From positions 441,956 through 505,955 of the forward strand of contig JBFLYK010000001.1 of the NCBI GenBank assembly GCA_040756995.1: 64,000 nt of DNA, written 5' to 3'. The notes beneath the pieces are model-generated. The model did no database searches. It was given only the letters and a program-made list of their open reading frames with translations, and was not told the origin of the DNA. Positions 26,001-34,325 of the stretch are shown here, piece after piece; within the stretch, counting starts at the first letter, position 1; each line of letters begins with the position of its first letter. This DNA is from BP-133 sp040756995. GTDB lineage: Bacteria > Actinomycetota > Acidimicrobiia > IMCC26256 > BP-133. The position numbers and the translations under genes are program-made.

Positions 26001-26307
26001 ACGTGAATCGATACAGGCACAGGGGCAGCAGGGCGAGATCCACGATGATCGCCCGGTCGAACCAGTGCCCCGGCTCCCGGGCGGGAACCGGCACGAAGCG
26101 GTCGGCGAGCAGGACCGCCCCGAGGAGCGTGAAGGTGAGCGCCAGCCAGGCGGCCGGCTCCTCCCGGCGCCGCGCCCACCGCATCATCGAGGCGGCGGCC
26201 AGCGCGACGAACACGCCGAGCTCCAGCCATTCCACCAGTGCGAGGACGGTCACGCCCTCCAAGATCGACCGATACCGACCCAGACCTGAACCGCTTGCTG
26301 GGGGCAA
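23065..26307 (-). CDS. Multidomain cyclic-di-GMP protein: membrane-GAF-PAS-GGDEF-EAL-receiver
   Basis: About 1080 residues. Six to seven membrane helices (about 15-215) precede a GAF-like domain (about 235-385), a PAS domain (about 390-500, with DITDRKLAEE at its end), a GGDEF domain with an intact FGGDEF active site, an EAL domain with intact EALVRWNHP, and a C-terminal response-regulator receiver (VLLVEDD, phospho-acceptor Asp in VLLDLALPG). Both enzyme motifs are complete, so it may make and break c-di-GMP. A receiver at the C-terminus is unusual. The start is uncertain: TTG 26307 gives the longest form, and a GTG at 26253 would still keep the first helix. Confidence 0.9.
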   Translation of the reverse strand: MPPASGSGLGRYRSILEGVTVLALVEWLELGVFVALAAASMMRWARRREEPAAWLALTFTLLGAVLLADRFVPVPAREPGHWFDRAIIVDLALLPLCLYRFTSAFRARLRRPGRLPGWGTALLVAGAFALPHVPGGSPTEWPWWYAAYAAVFLTGWTALALLSVVRLWRCGRGQPSVTRRRMRLLAVAAVVLNVTIFVVADGGEHPWTGLVSGVLFGVAFAPPRALRARWRRPELEAFRRAEADLMRADTAERVTGLMLPHAARLLGAQAAVLVGSGGELRAWHGTTEDGAAEIATRLPVLHGRGNDAVISSGLVAVPLGSGWLAVPTTPATPFFGHDELDLLTTLSHLAGLALDRAELFDRERAGRSVLAEREAQLAEAQRTARLGSYTWDLRTGEVVWSDELHRLFGFRPGEIVEFGPAFTSRVHPDDLEPVLAAWRAVPRSPVPTTLEYRVVLPTGETRWMHGRVQPALGEDGTPVRLTGTIQDITDRKLAEEAFVYQAQHDALTGLPNRALFLDRLGQALACRHRGPSGVAVLFLDVDRFKWLNDSLGHAAGDELLVSVADRLQAAMRTEDTVARFGGDEFVLFCEGVADEAEAQALAGRVEAALAAPVTVGGEDTTVTASIGIAYVPAGEPDVTPESLVRDADAAMYRAKEQGRNRHELFDAGTRELALARHETTNALRRGIERGELLVHYQPVVDLTTGRIVGVEALVRWNHPQRGILPPGEFMALAEETGLVVPLGAVVLRTACRQVAAWRSAGGALADLSVSVNLAARQLLAPDLPAVVEEAVAASGLDPAQLCLEITESALLEDGDSSTRALNRLKAIGVQIGVDDFGTGFSSLTYLKRFPVDVLKIDRSFVEGLGRDRQDRAIVASVVDLAHAFGLTTVAEGVETPEQLDELRALGCEWGQGYLWSPPLPADAASQWIAAAAAQHPGADPTGRSSTGPVPPSETTGRHRVLLVEDDIPVRCLLRLVLDEEEHFEVVAETNDGREAIALARHLQPDLVLLDLALPGIGGLEALPMIRAVAPGAKIVVLSGLEPAAYVETTRRHGADAFHAKGGDPTTLPAILEALLVPVGP

Positions 26308-26415
26308 CCCGAGCCGGTCGCCGTTGTGTCCCGGTTTGGTGCCGACCGGAGTTCGGCGACCCGGGACGCCGGCACCGGCAGGTGTCGATTCCCGCTGTCC
26401 GGGCAGACTGCAGCC

Positions 26416-27096
26416 GTGGGCGGCAGCGTGAACACCGGCCCGGACGAGGCGATCAGCGACCCGGTGGCGCGACTACTCGACGGGTGCGCCGCCACCTGCC
26501 ATCTCTGGCCGGAACAAGAAGAAGGTCCGTACCGGCGCGGCGACCAGCCTCGCCGTCGCGACGTCACCGAAGGCCGGGCCGGCCTACCGCTGGCGCTGGG
26601 CCTTCGCCTCCGCACCGACAACGGCGACCCGCTCGCCGCCGAGGTCGAGATCTGGCACTGCGACGCCCTCGGCCGCTACTCGGGCTATCCGCCGCCCGAC
26701 CCCTCACGGACCGTCACGGCGGACACCGCACCGCGAGCCGAGTATCTGCCCGACGAGACGTTCCTGCGCGGCCGCCAGTCCGCCGACGCCGCCGGCCGCG
26801 TCGAGTTCCGCACGATCTATCCCGGCTGGTATCCGGGTCGCACCGTGCACATCCACGTGATGGTCCACGCCGGCGGCCGGACCTACACCAGCCAGCTGTA
26901 CTTCCCCGAGGGCGCCACCCGCGCCGTATTCGCCCGACCGCCGTATCGGGAGCGGCCGACTCCCGACACCAGCAACGAGAGCGACGAGATCTATCCCACG
27001 GGTGGCGACCCCGCCCTGCTCGAGGTCATCGACGACGGAGAGGGCGGGCACCTCGCCGGCCTGTGCCTCACGCTCCCGGAGGCGGCGGCGCGATGA
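26416..27096 (+). CDS. Intradiol ring-cleavage dioxygenase-like protein
   Basis: A protein of about 226 residues with the catechol dioxygenase fold. The iron ligands typical of the family are visible: Tyr in GPYRRG, Tyr in YPGWYPGRTVHIHV, and the two His in that HIHV motif. The strand VEIWHCDALGRYSGY precedes them. It probably cleaves an aromatic diol between the hydroxyls using Fe(III). The frame is open from 26326, but the first 30 residues are Arg-rich and unlike the family, so GTG 26416 is preferred. No aromatic catabolic genes lie next to it. Confidence 0.85.
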   Translation: MGGSVNTGPDEAISDPVARLLDGCAATCHLWPEQEEGPYRRGDQPRRRDVTEGRAGLPLALGLRLRTDNGDPLAAEVEIWHCDALGRYSGYPPPDPSRTVTADTAPRAEYLPDETFLRGRQSADAAGRVEFRTIYPGWYPGRTVHIHVMVHAGGRTYTSQLYFPEGATRAVFARPPYRERPTPDTSNESDEIYPTGGDPALLEVIDDGEGGHLAGLCLTLPEAAAR

Positions 27097-27234
27097 GCGA
27101 CCGGCACAAACGCGCCGTGTTCCACCGGTGACCCTCAAAACCGGCATCCCTGCACGCGGGGCGAGGCCGGTGGATGAAGGGAGCGGAGGCGGCGTGCCGA
27201 AAGACAGGGCGACCCGAAAGGACGCCGCTCGCCG

Positions 27235-27942
27235 ATGACCGCCACCCTCGCCGCCTCCGAACTCGAATCCGTGCCGGCTGACCCGCCGGTGGCCGATGGC
27301 CGCCGGTCGCCGGCGGTCGTCCTCCGGCGGGGTCTGGTCGGATTCGTCGCCGTGATGGTGCTCGGCAACCTGGCCATCGCCGGCGTGTCGGCGTGGGCCC
27401 GGCACACGACGGCGGTGGCGCCGGCGCCCGACGTGACCGGCGTCAACAACTTCCGGGTCGTGGACGGTCGCCTGTGGCGGGGGGCGGCGCCGTCCGTCAA
27501 GGGGTATCGATCCCTGGCCGCCGCCGGTGTCCGCACGGTGGTCGACCTGCGGGCCGAACCGGACCTCGACGTCGACGGGGAACTCCTCGCCGGCCTCGGC
27601 CTCGAACGTCTGGCGATCCCGCTGCGCGACGGCCAGACGCCTTCGCCGGCCGAGATCGACCGCTTCCTGGCCACGGTGGCTTCCTCCGGGGGCCCGGTCT
27701 TCGTGCACTGCGGAGCGGGCGTCGGCCGGACCGGCACCATGGTGGCGGCCTACCTCGTGGCCACCGACCAGACCGACGAGTGGACGGCCATGCGGCGCAA
27801 CCTGGCCGTCGGTCCGCCGTCCCTCGAGCAGCTCGCTTTCGTCGCCGGTCTCGATGACGGCGACCGCCCGAGTCCCGTGGTGGTGGCCGTCAGCCGGGTG
27901 CTGGACGCCCCCCGGCGGATCTGGTCCCGCCTGCAGGGGTGA
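27235..27942 (+). CDS. Membrane-anchored tyrosine/dual-specificity phosphatase
   Basis: A 235-residue protein. One membrane helix (about 35-58, VGFVAVMVLGNLAIAGVSAW) precedes a phosphatase domain whose active site is VHCGAGVGRTGT, the HCx5R signature with the P-loop Cys and Arg. The expected general-acid Asp could be in IPLRDGQTP. It would dephosphorylate phosphotyrosine, lipids or another phosphoester outside or inside the membrane, depending on topology. It converges with the next gene with only 3 bases between the stops. Confidence 0.87.
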   Translation: MTATLAASELESVPADPPVADGRRSPAVVLRRGLVGFVAVMVLGNLAIAGVSAWARHTTAVAPAPDVTGVNNFRVVDGRLWRGAAPSVKGYRSLAAAGVRTVVDLRAEPDLDVDGELLAGLGLERLAIPLRDGQTPSPAEIDRFLATVASSGGPVFVHCGAGVGRTGTMVAAYLVATDQTDEWTAMRRNLAVGPPSLEQLAFVAGLDDGDRPSPVVVAVSRVLDAPRRIWSRLQG

Positions 27943-27945
27943 GCG

Positions 27946-28833
27946 TCAGCCGGCCGGGGCGCTCGACAGCTTGACGACTCCGGCCTGAACCCGGTCGAGG
28001 GCCGCGTCTTCCAGGCATCCGTGGATCCGGCGGGACGTCGACGCCCCGAGATCGGCCGGCACCTCCAGGCGGAAGCGGGAGCCGTCGAGTGCGGTGACGA
28101 CCGGGTCGGGAAGGCCGCGCCGCAGGGGGCCGACGCATGACTGCCACAGCGACGTGACCACCCGCTCCGGGATGGCGGCCGCCAGCTGCCCGTGGAGTTG
28201 CACTTCGATGAGCGTGTGCATCCCCGCCCGGGGATGATGCGGCCGGCTCTGGGTGGCGTCGGCCAACTCGCCGATGCCCCAACCCAGCCCGCAGGCCACG
28301 ACCACCGCCAGGGCGGCCCGCGGCAACACCGGCGGCACCCGGCGGGCCGGGGCGGCCGCCGCCGGCGGCGCCGGTCGCAACAGTCCGCCCGCCGGAAGCG
28401 CCAGGACCCCGAGGCGGCTGGCCAGGCGCCGCTCGAGCACCGGACGGGCCGTGGCCCGGGCCAGCGTTTCCACCATCCAGGCCACCCCCGAGGCCAGCAC
28501 GCCGGCGCCGAGCAGGATCGGAAGGAACACGTTGGTGCCATTGGGCGTGAGCCAGGCGAAGACCGGCTGCGGCGGCGGTGCCGTCTCCCGGACCCGCTCC
28601 AGCACTCCCGGCGGCGGGGGCGGGGGAGCGGCCGCGCTCAGGGTCTTCAGCCGCTGCTCGAGGGCCGCCAGCCGGCGGAGGACGGCGACGGTCGCCAGAG
28701 CCACCTCGGCCACCACCAGGAAGACCGCCGCCACCAGCGCCCGGTGCCACTCCCAGCGGTAGAGATAGACGATCGTGTAGATGGCGGAGGCGGCCGCCGA
28801 CGCGGCGCCGACCACCAGGGCCAGGCGCCTCAC
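27946..28833 (-). CDS. Membrane protein of unknown function, coupled to the PEP-utilising enzyme
   Basis: A 295-residue protein with two N-terminal hydrophobic segments, a Pro-rich loop, a third segment (FLPILLGAGVLASGVAWMVE), a low-complexity Pro/Ala stretch, a fourth segment (AALAVVVACGLGWGIGELA) and a folded C-terminal domain of about 100 residues. No family is recognised. GTG 28833 overlaps the preceding stop as GTGA, so it is coupled to the rifampicin-phosphotransferase-like enzyme. Confidence 0.75.
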   Translation of the reverse strand: MRRLALVVGAASAAASAIYTIVYLYRWEWHRALVAAVFLVVAEVALATVAVLRRLAALEQRLKTLSAAAPPPPPPGVLERVRETAPPPQPVFAWLTPNGTNVFLPILLGAGVLASGVAWMVETLARATARPVLERRLASRLGVLALPAGGLLRPAPPAAAAPARRVPPVLPRAALAVVVACGLGWGIGELADATQSRPHHPRAGMHTLIEVQLHGQLAAAIPERVVTSLWQSCVGPLRRGLPDPVVTALDGSRFRLEVPADLGASTSRRIHGCLEDAALDRVQAGVVKLSSAPAG

Positions 28834-30923
28834 CGGCTTCCGCCGTCGAAGGGGGCGACCTCGCCGGTGGTCCCGTCGAGCGTCAGCGCCGTTCCGGACG
28901 GGAACCGGTCCCGGGCACCGGTGTGGCCGACCACACACGGCACACCCAGTTCCCGGGCGAGGATGGCCAGATGGGACAGGGCGCTGCCCGTCTCGGCCAC
29001 CACCCCGGCGAGCCGCCCGAGGTGCGGAGCGAGCCCGGGATCGAGCGTGGCCACCACGAGCACGGAGCCCGGCGGGGCGGGCAGCGGGCCCTGGTAGGCG
29101 ACGCCGGCCGCCCGTCCCGGCGATGCCCCCCGACCGGTGGGGGAACGCCGCTTCCCCGCCAGAGGCACCGGAACCGGTCGATCGCCGGCCAGGCGGAACG
29201 CCGCCGGCAACGGCGGGCTGAGCGGGCGCCGCCGGGCGTCGATGCCGATCGGGACGACGCCATGGCGCACGGCCGCCTCGAGTTCCGTGCGGGTCAACAG
29301 CCCAACGTCACGCCGGTCGCCCAGAACGCCCCGGGCCGTGAGCCGCAGGCCGAGCTCGAGTGCCGCCTGCCGGGTGAGTTCATGGACCCAGCGGGCGCGG
29401 AGGCGCAACGCCTCCCGAGGGCCGAGCCCGTCCAGGTCGATGCCGTTCCGTGCCGGCTCCATCGGGGCGGCGACCGGCGTCGGGAAGGGGGAGCCGCCGG
29501 TCAGCGCCGGCGGCCGGAGGGCCAGAACCACCGGCCAGGCGGCGATGATGTCGGCGTCCTCGAGGCCGGCGGCCCGCCCGGCGGTGAGGGCGTCGAGCGC
29601 CAGGCCCGCGGCGGTGAGCGGCGACGGGGGCAGGAGCCCGGCCAGCATCTCGTGGCCATGGAGCGAGGTCAGCGACTCGGCCGCCCGGTCGAGGAGCAGG
29701 AGCAGCCGGTCGTCGTCGAGGTGCTCGAGCGCCGGGGTGGCGACCAACTCGGCATCCACGGCCGCCGTGATGTCGCCCGCCAAAGCGGGCAGCGCGGCCC
29801 GCAGCCGTCCGACCGTCCAGGCGGCGCGCAGCCGGCGCAGCGGTGGCCGTGGGTCGACGCGTGACCACCACGTCGCCGGAGTGGGATCCGATCCGAGCAG
29901 TTCGAGGTCGGCCGCCACCCGGCCGCCGACGGTCACCACGATCGGAGATCGGGCCAGCCGGCGCCGGGAGGCGGAGCCGGTGAGGCGGAGGGACTCGGCG
30001 ATCGCCCGACGGAGCGGCGGCAGCCAGAGGTCTTCCTCGAGCGGGTCGAGCGGGTCGGGGAAAGTCTCGGCCATCGGCCCGGGACCGAGCAGTGGCCCCC
30101 CGGCCGGCGGGGCGATGGCGGTGACCGGCCTGGCCTGGAGCAGCCAGAGACGGCCGTCGGTGGCGAAGGCCCATTCGACGTCCTGCGGGCCGCCGAAGAG
30201 CGCCGCCGCCCGCCCGGCCAGGGCGGCCAGAGCCCGCCGATCTCTCCGGTGCAGCGGCAGCCGCGGGCCTTCCCCTTCGACGAGCCGGCCGCGGGGGCCG
30301 AGCAGATAGCGGCTTCCGTCCACTTCACCGCTCACCAGCGCCTGCGGGCCACCCTCGACCGCCACCACCACCAGCCGGTCGGTCCGGCCGGTCATCGGAT
30401 CGAGGCCGAACATCACCCCGGACAACCTCGGTTCGAGATGAGGCTGGACGAGGACGGCCATGGCCCCGGAGCCCGTCCCGCCCAGGAGAGCCGAGCGGAC
30501 GACGGTGTCGACCGCCGCCTGGAAGGCCGACCAGTGCGCGACCCCGACGACGGACGAGAACCGGCCGGCCATCGACGAGCCGGCCTGATCCTCCACCGGC
30601 GACGAGGAGCGAACGACCACCGGCCGGCGGCCGTTGTCGGACAGCACGCACCACGCCGCGGTCAGCTCTTCCCGTATCCGGCGGGAGACATCGCGCCCCG
30701 ACGAGAGAAGCTCCACCGATCGGGTGGTGAGGACGAAGCCCGGCAGGACGGGCAGCCCCATGGCCGCCGCCCGACCCAGGTTGGCGGCTTTGGCTCCCAC
30801 CACGGCCGGCCCGGCCACGGCGGCCAGTTCGAGGGAGATGACGGCGGTTGAACTGAGACGGTCAGCGACGTCGAGCGCCGCTGATCTGTGCTCGCGCAGG
30901 GGTGAACGGACGACGGCGCCCAT
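28830..30923 (-). CDS. PEP-synthase/rifampicin phosphotransferase-like enzyme
   Basis: A 697-residue protein with the three-part order of rifampicin phosphotransferases: an ATP-grasp domain (VVVRSSSPVEDQAGSSMAG near residue 95; SGVMFGLDPMTGR near 175), a central helical domain (about 290-590), and a C-terminal phosphohistidine swivel domain with the His in AETGSALSHLAILAREL. Such enzymes move a phosphate from ATP through His to a substrate; PEP synthases are longer and have a TIM barrel, which is absent here. The substrate could be an antibiotic or a metabolite. ATG 30923 is chosen over 31037 because GGAAGG precedes it. Confidence 0.8.
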   Translation of the reverse strand: MGAVVRSPLREHRSAALDVADRLSSTAVISLELAAVAGPAVVGAKAANLGRAAAMGLPVLPGFVLTTRSVELLSSGRDVSRRIREELTAAWCVLSDNGRRPVVVRSSSPVEDQAGSSMAGRFSSVVGVAHWSAFQAAVDTVVRSALLGGTGSGAMAVLVQPHLEPRLSGVMFGLDPMTGRTDRLVVVAVEGGPQALVSGEVDGSRYLLGPRGRLVEGEGPRLPLHRRDRRALAALAGRAAALFGGPQDVEWAFATDGRLWLLQARPVTAIAPPAGGPLLGPGPMAETFPDPLDPLEEDLWLPPLRRAIAESLRLTGSASRRRLARSPIVVTVGGRVAADLELLGSDPTPATWWSRVDPRPPLRRLRAAWTVGRLRAALPALAGDITAAVDAELVATPALEHLDDDRLLLLLDRAAESLTSLHGHEMLAGLLPPSPLTAAGLALDALTAGRAAGLEDADIIAAWPVVLALRPPALTGGSPFPTPVAAPMEPARNGIDLDGLGPREALRLRARWVHELTRQAALELGLRLTARGVLGDRRDVGLLTRTELEAAVRHGVVPIGIDARRRPLSPPLPAAFRLAGDRPVPVPLAGKRRSPTGRGASPGRAAGVAYQGPLPAPPGSVLVVATLDPGLAPHLGRLAGVVAETGSALSHLAILARELGVPCVVGHTGARDRFPSGTALTLDGTTGEVAPFDGGSR

Positions 30924-31299
30924 GCACAGGGGTCCTTCCCGGGACGGGCGGCGGGCCGGGTTCACGTCTGGCTCGCTACGGCCTCCGTGACCACCTAACG
31001 GCCGTAGGTCCTCGCCTCCACACCGCATTCTCAACACGAGAGAAGCGGTTCAACGGTACGGCCGCCTCCCCGCCCCGGCAACGCCGCAAGTACGGCAAAC
31101 CAGGGCGGGTGCAACGCCCGATGCCGCCCTCGCCGCCGGATGCCCCGACCGCGGGACGCACACGGAGAAGGCGAAGAGCCTCTGGGGCGTGTTCGTTCGT
31201 GATGGCCCGCGCTAAGGATCCGTTAAGAATCTCGGGGCTCGCGTTGAGATCGCGTCAAGCTCGGCCGGTCGGCCGGGTGCGCGGGATACAAGGGTTGGC
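30924..31299 (+). other. Non-coding leader with several hairpins upstream of the potassium operon
   Basis: About 375 bases without a gene. Stacked small hairpins occur on the plus strand: GCCG/CGGC (31083-31096), GGGCG/CGCCC with loop ggtgcaa (31103-31119), and AGGC/GCCT (31169-31181). The block could be a structured 5' leader of the gene at 31300. A few positions resemble cobalamin or c-di-GMP riboswitches, but no family fits well. Confidence 0.35.
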
Positions 31300-32058
31300 G
31301 TGGACGTTGAAGGGATTCGGAGGGATGTCGGGATCGCCATCGGCGGCATCGGCCCGATGGCGGTGGCCACGTTGCTGGTCGGTGTCCGAGGTCATATCCA
31401 GAACGCCAACGTTGCTCTGATCCTGGTCATGGTCGTGGTGGCGGCGGCGGCCATCGGCGGCCGGGTTGCCGGCGCCACGGCGGCAGTCATCGCCGCCGTG
31501 TCGTTCGACTTCTTCCATACGCAGCCGTACCTTCGGCTCGCCATCGACACCGCCGACGATGTGGAGACCACGGTGCTCCTCCTCGTCGTGGGCCTACTGG
31601 TGGGACATCTGGCCGCCGACGCGATGCGGGCCCGGGCGTCGGCTGCCGAGAGCAGCCTGGAGATCCGGCGGATCCACCGGGTGGCGGAAAGGGCCGCCGG
31701 GGGCGAGGAAGCCGCCCAGGTGCTCCAAGCGGCCCAGGACGAGCTGATCGCGCTGCTCACGCTGCGGTCGTGCAGGTTCGAGGCGCAGCCGATCCTGTCG
31801 GTGCTGCCCCGCCTGGAGCGGGGAGGCGACATCGACACGAGGGTGTGGCGGTACCGCGACGGGGGATTCGAGCTCCCCGCCCAGGGGGTGGAGCTACCCG
31901 TCTACGGCCGCGGCCAGCCGCTCGGCCGCTTCGTCCTTGAACCGACGACGGGCGTGGGAGTGACGCTGGAGCAGCGGGTGGTGGCCGTGGCCATCGCCGA
32001 CCAGGTGGGAGCCGCCCTGGCCGTTCCCTGGACCACTCGGAATGGAAAAGGGTTCTAA
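31300..32058 (+). CDS. KdpD-like sensor fragment: DUF4118 membrane domain plus GAF-like domain, no kinase
   Basis: A 252-residue protein. Residues about 15-110 are the four-helix domain found in the KdpD potassium sensor (ANVALILVMVVVAAAAIGGR and FDFFHTQPYLRL, both close to KdpD). After a short helical linker comes a GAF-like C-terminal domain (about 130-250). The histidine-kinase and universal-stress-like domains of KdpD are absent. It is the first gene upstream of TrkH and TrkA, so it may sense potassium or membrane state for that transporter. It starts at GTG 31300. Confidence 0.85.
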   Translation: MDVEGIRRDVGIAIGGIGPMAVATLLVGVRGHIQNANVALILVMVVVAAAAIGGRVAGATAAVIAAVSFDFFHTQPYLRLAIDTADDVETTVLLLVVGLLVGHLAADAMRARASAAESSLEIRRIHRVAERAAGGEEAAQVLQAAQDELIALLTLRSCRFEAQPILSVLPRLERGGDIDTRVWRYRDGGFELPAQGVELPVYGRGQPLGRFVLEPTTGVGVTLEQRVVAVAIADQVGAALAVPWTTRNGKGF

Positions 32059-32202
32059 AAATGGGGAACGAGCTCCTCCACGGCCTACGCCACCGGGGAG
32101 ATCCTCTTCGTTACCGCCGTGGAAAGTCGTCACACGCTGGTGGGAACAGTCCGGCCCGGATGCGCGATCCTTTGGCGTGGTTTGTTCTGTCCGAGACCCG
32201 AC

Positions 32203-33591
32203 ATGATCGCTCCCCGGTTCCTGGAGCGTTTTCGAGCGGGACGGAACGATCGCCCCGCCGGCGGTGGCGTGCTCCGGCATCCGGCCCAGTACATCGTCGT
32301 GACGTTCCTGGCCACGAGCCTGGCCGGCACGCTGCTCCTGCTGCTGCCGGTGGCGACCCGGGCGCCCGGGAGGGCATCGTGGACGACGGCGCTCTTCACG
32401 TCGACGTCGGCCACCTGCGTGACCGGACTCGCCGTCGTGGACACCCCCCGCTACTGGAGCGGCTTCGGTCAGGTCGTCATCCTCGGCCTGATCCAGGTCG
32501 GCGGTCTGGGGATCATGACCCTGTCCTCGCTGCTCGTGATCATCCTCAGCCGCCGGCTCGGCATCCGCCAACGGCTCGTCGCCGCCGCCCAAACCGGCAC
32601 CCTCCGCCTCGGCGACGTCCGGTCCCTCGTCGTCGCCGTGATCAAGATGACAATCGCCGTCGAGACAGCCGTGGCGGTCGTGCTCCTGCTGCGGTTCTGG
32701 CTGGCCCACGACACGTCGTTGGGGCGCGCCGCCGTGCTGGGAGTGTTCCACGCCATATCGGCATTCAACAACGCCGGCTTCGCCCTGTTCTCCGACAGCC
32801 TCATCGGGTACCAGACCGACCTCGTCATGCTGGTCGTGATCGCCCTGGCCATCATCGCCGGCGGCCTCGGGTTCCCCGTCTGGCGACAGATCGCGGCCAC
32901 TGCCGGCAGGCCCAGCGAGTGGGACCTCCACTCGAAGATCACCGTACTGACGACCATCGGTTTGATCAGCGTGGGCTGGGTTCTGTTCACGTGGTTCGAA
33001 TGGACCAACGCGGCCACCTTCGGGAAGCTGTCGACTCCGGAGTCAGTGGTGAACGGCTTCTTCCAGAGCGTGACGCCGAGGACAGCGGGCTTCAACGCGA
33101 TCGACATCGCCGAGCTCAACGACACCTCCCATCTCCTCACCACCATCTTGATGTTCATCGGTGGCGGCAGCGGGTCGACCGCCGGCGGGATCAAGGTCAC
33201 CACCTTCGCCCTCCTCGGCTGGGTCATGTGGGCCGAGGTCCGCGGCGAGCGGGACGTCGATGTGTTCCGCCGCCGTGTTCCCACCGACATCCAGCGGCAA
33301 GCGCTCACCGTGGCCCTGATGGCCGTCGGCGGAGTGGTCGGGTCGACCATGCTGCTGCTCACGATCACGCCCTTCGAACTCGCCGACGTCGTCTTCGAGT
33401 CGGTCTCGGCGCTCGGAACGGTCGGGCTGTCGACCGGGATCACCCCGTCGCTGTCGGAGCCCGCGCGGCTGGTCGTCACGGCGCTGATGTTCGCCGGGCG
33501 CGTCGGCCCGCCCACCGTCTTCGCCGCGCTCGTGCTCCGTGACCGCGAGCGTCTCTACCGGCATCCTGAGGAGCGGATCATCATTGGCTGA
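32203..33591 (+). CDS. Potassium uptake channel subunit TrkH/KtrB
   Basis: A 462-residue membrane protein with the four pore repeats of the Trk/Ktr family. The selectivity-filter segments can be read as TSATCVTGLAV, SAFNNAGFAL, TPRTAGFNAID and SALGTVGLSTG. The length fits KtrB more than the longer TrkH. ATG 32203 (MIAPRFLERF) is chosen; a longer frame from 32119 is Arg/Cys-rich and not conserved in character. It pairs with the overlapping TrkA-type gene. Confidence 0.93.
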   Translation: MIAPRFLERFRAGRNDRPAGGGVLRHPAQYIVVTFLATSLAGTLLLLLPVATRAPGRASWTTALFTSTSATCVTGLAVVDTPRYWSGFGQVVILGLIQVGGLGIMTLSSLLVIILSRRLGIRQRLVAAAQTGTLRLGDVRSLVVAVIKMTIAVETAVAVVLLLRFWLAHDTSLGRAAVLGVFHAISAFNNAGFALFSDSLIGYQTDLVMLVVIALAIIAGGLGFPVWRQIAATAGRPSEWDLHSKITVLTTIGLISVGWVLFTWFEWTNAATFGKLSTPESVVNGFFQSVTPRTAGFNAIDIAELNDTSHLLTTILMFIGGGSGSTAGGIKVTTFALLGWVMWAEVRGERDVDVFRRRVPTDIQRQALTVALMAVGGVVGSTMLLLTITPFELADVVFESVSALGTVGLSTGITPSLSEPARLVVTALMFAGRVGPPTVFAALVLRDRERLYRHPEERIIIG

Positions 33592-34297
33592 GCGATCACC
33601 GAGACAGTGGACCTTCGGTCACCGTCAACCAGCTACCCGGGCCCAGGCGGGCGAGTCGGTCGTGGTCCTCGGCCTGGGCCGCTTCGGCGGTGCCGTCGCC
33701 GCCGAGCTACTCCGCCTCGGCTACGACGTCCTGGGGGTCGACCACTCCGAAGCAGCCGTTCAGTACTACACCAGCCGCGTCTCCCACGCCGTACAGGCCG
33801 ACATCACCAGCACCCAGGTCCTCCGCCAGCTCGGCGTCAATGACATGACGCACGCCATCGTCGCCGTCGGGACAGACCTCGAGGCCAGCATCCTCGCCAC
33901 CGCCGCCCTCGATGAGCTCGGCCTTCCCAATATCTGGGCCAAGGCGGTGAGCCGTCAGCACGGCCGCATCCTGGAGCGCGTCGGCGCCCATCACGTCGTT
34001 TACCCGGAGCACGACATGGGCCATCAAGTCGCCCACATGATCGGCGGGCGCATCCTCGACTGGTTCCAGCTCGACGAGCAATTCGCCCTGGTGGAGACGG
34101 TGGTCCCCTCCAAGTTGGTGGGTCGGACCCTGGCGGAATCCGGCATCCGAGAGAAGTACAACGTCACGGTCGTCTGCGTGAAGCCCGCCGGCGGCAAGTT
34201 CACCTACGCCACCGTCGACACCAAGCTTCAGCGTGGCGACATCCTCGTGGTCGCCGGCGAGACGGCCGCCGCCGAAGCTTTCGCACGCCTGGGCTAG
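33584..34297 (+). CDS. Potassium uptake regulatory subunit TrkA/KtrA
   Basis: A 237-residue cytoplasmic protein. The N-terminal Rossmann domain has VVVLGLGRFGGAVAAEL (nucleotide loop) and the acidic end GVDHSEAAV; the C-terminal part is a RCK_C domain (about 160-237) that in relatives binds c-di-AMP or nucleotides. It forms the gating ring for the TrkH-like channel. TTG 33584 overlaps the TrkH stop region, and the frame continues unbroken; the exact start is not certain. Confidence 0.92.
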   Translation: MAERSPRQWTFGHRQPATRAQAGESVVVLGLGRFGGAVAAELLRLGYDVLGVDHSEAAVQYYTSRVSHAVQADITSTQVLRQLGVNDMTHAIVAVGTDLEASILATAALDELGLPNIWAKAVSRQHGRILERVGAHHVVYPEHDMGHQVAHMIGGRILDWFQLDEQFALVETVVPSKLVGRTLAESGIREKYNVTVVCVKPAGGKFTYATVDTKLQRGDILVVAGETAAAEAFARLG

Positions 34298-34325
34298 TTG
34301 CCGCCGGTCGATCGAGGAGGACGGC

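Noticed and set aside
31050..31190. Possible cobalamin, c-di-GMP (GEMM) or ydaO riboswitch before the potassium operon
   Set aside because: Isolated matches (GGTGCAA, GGCAAACC, GGGACGCA) are present, but spacing is wrong and the conserved cores (B12 box, GNRA/receptor pair, AGCTAACC-type 3' end) are missing.
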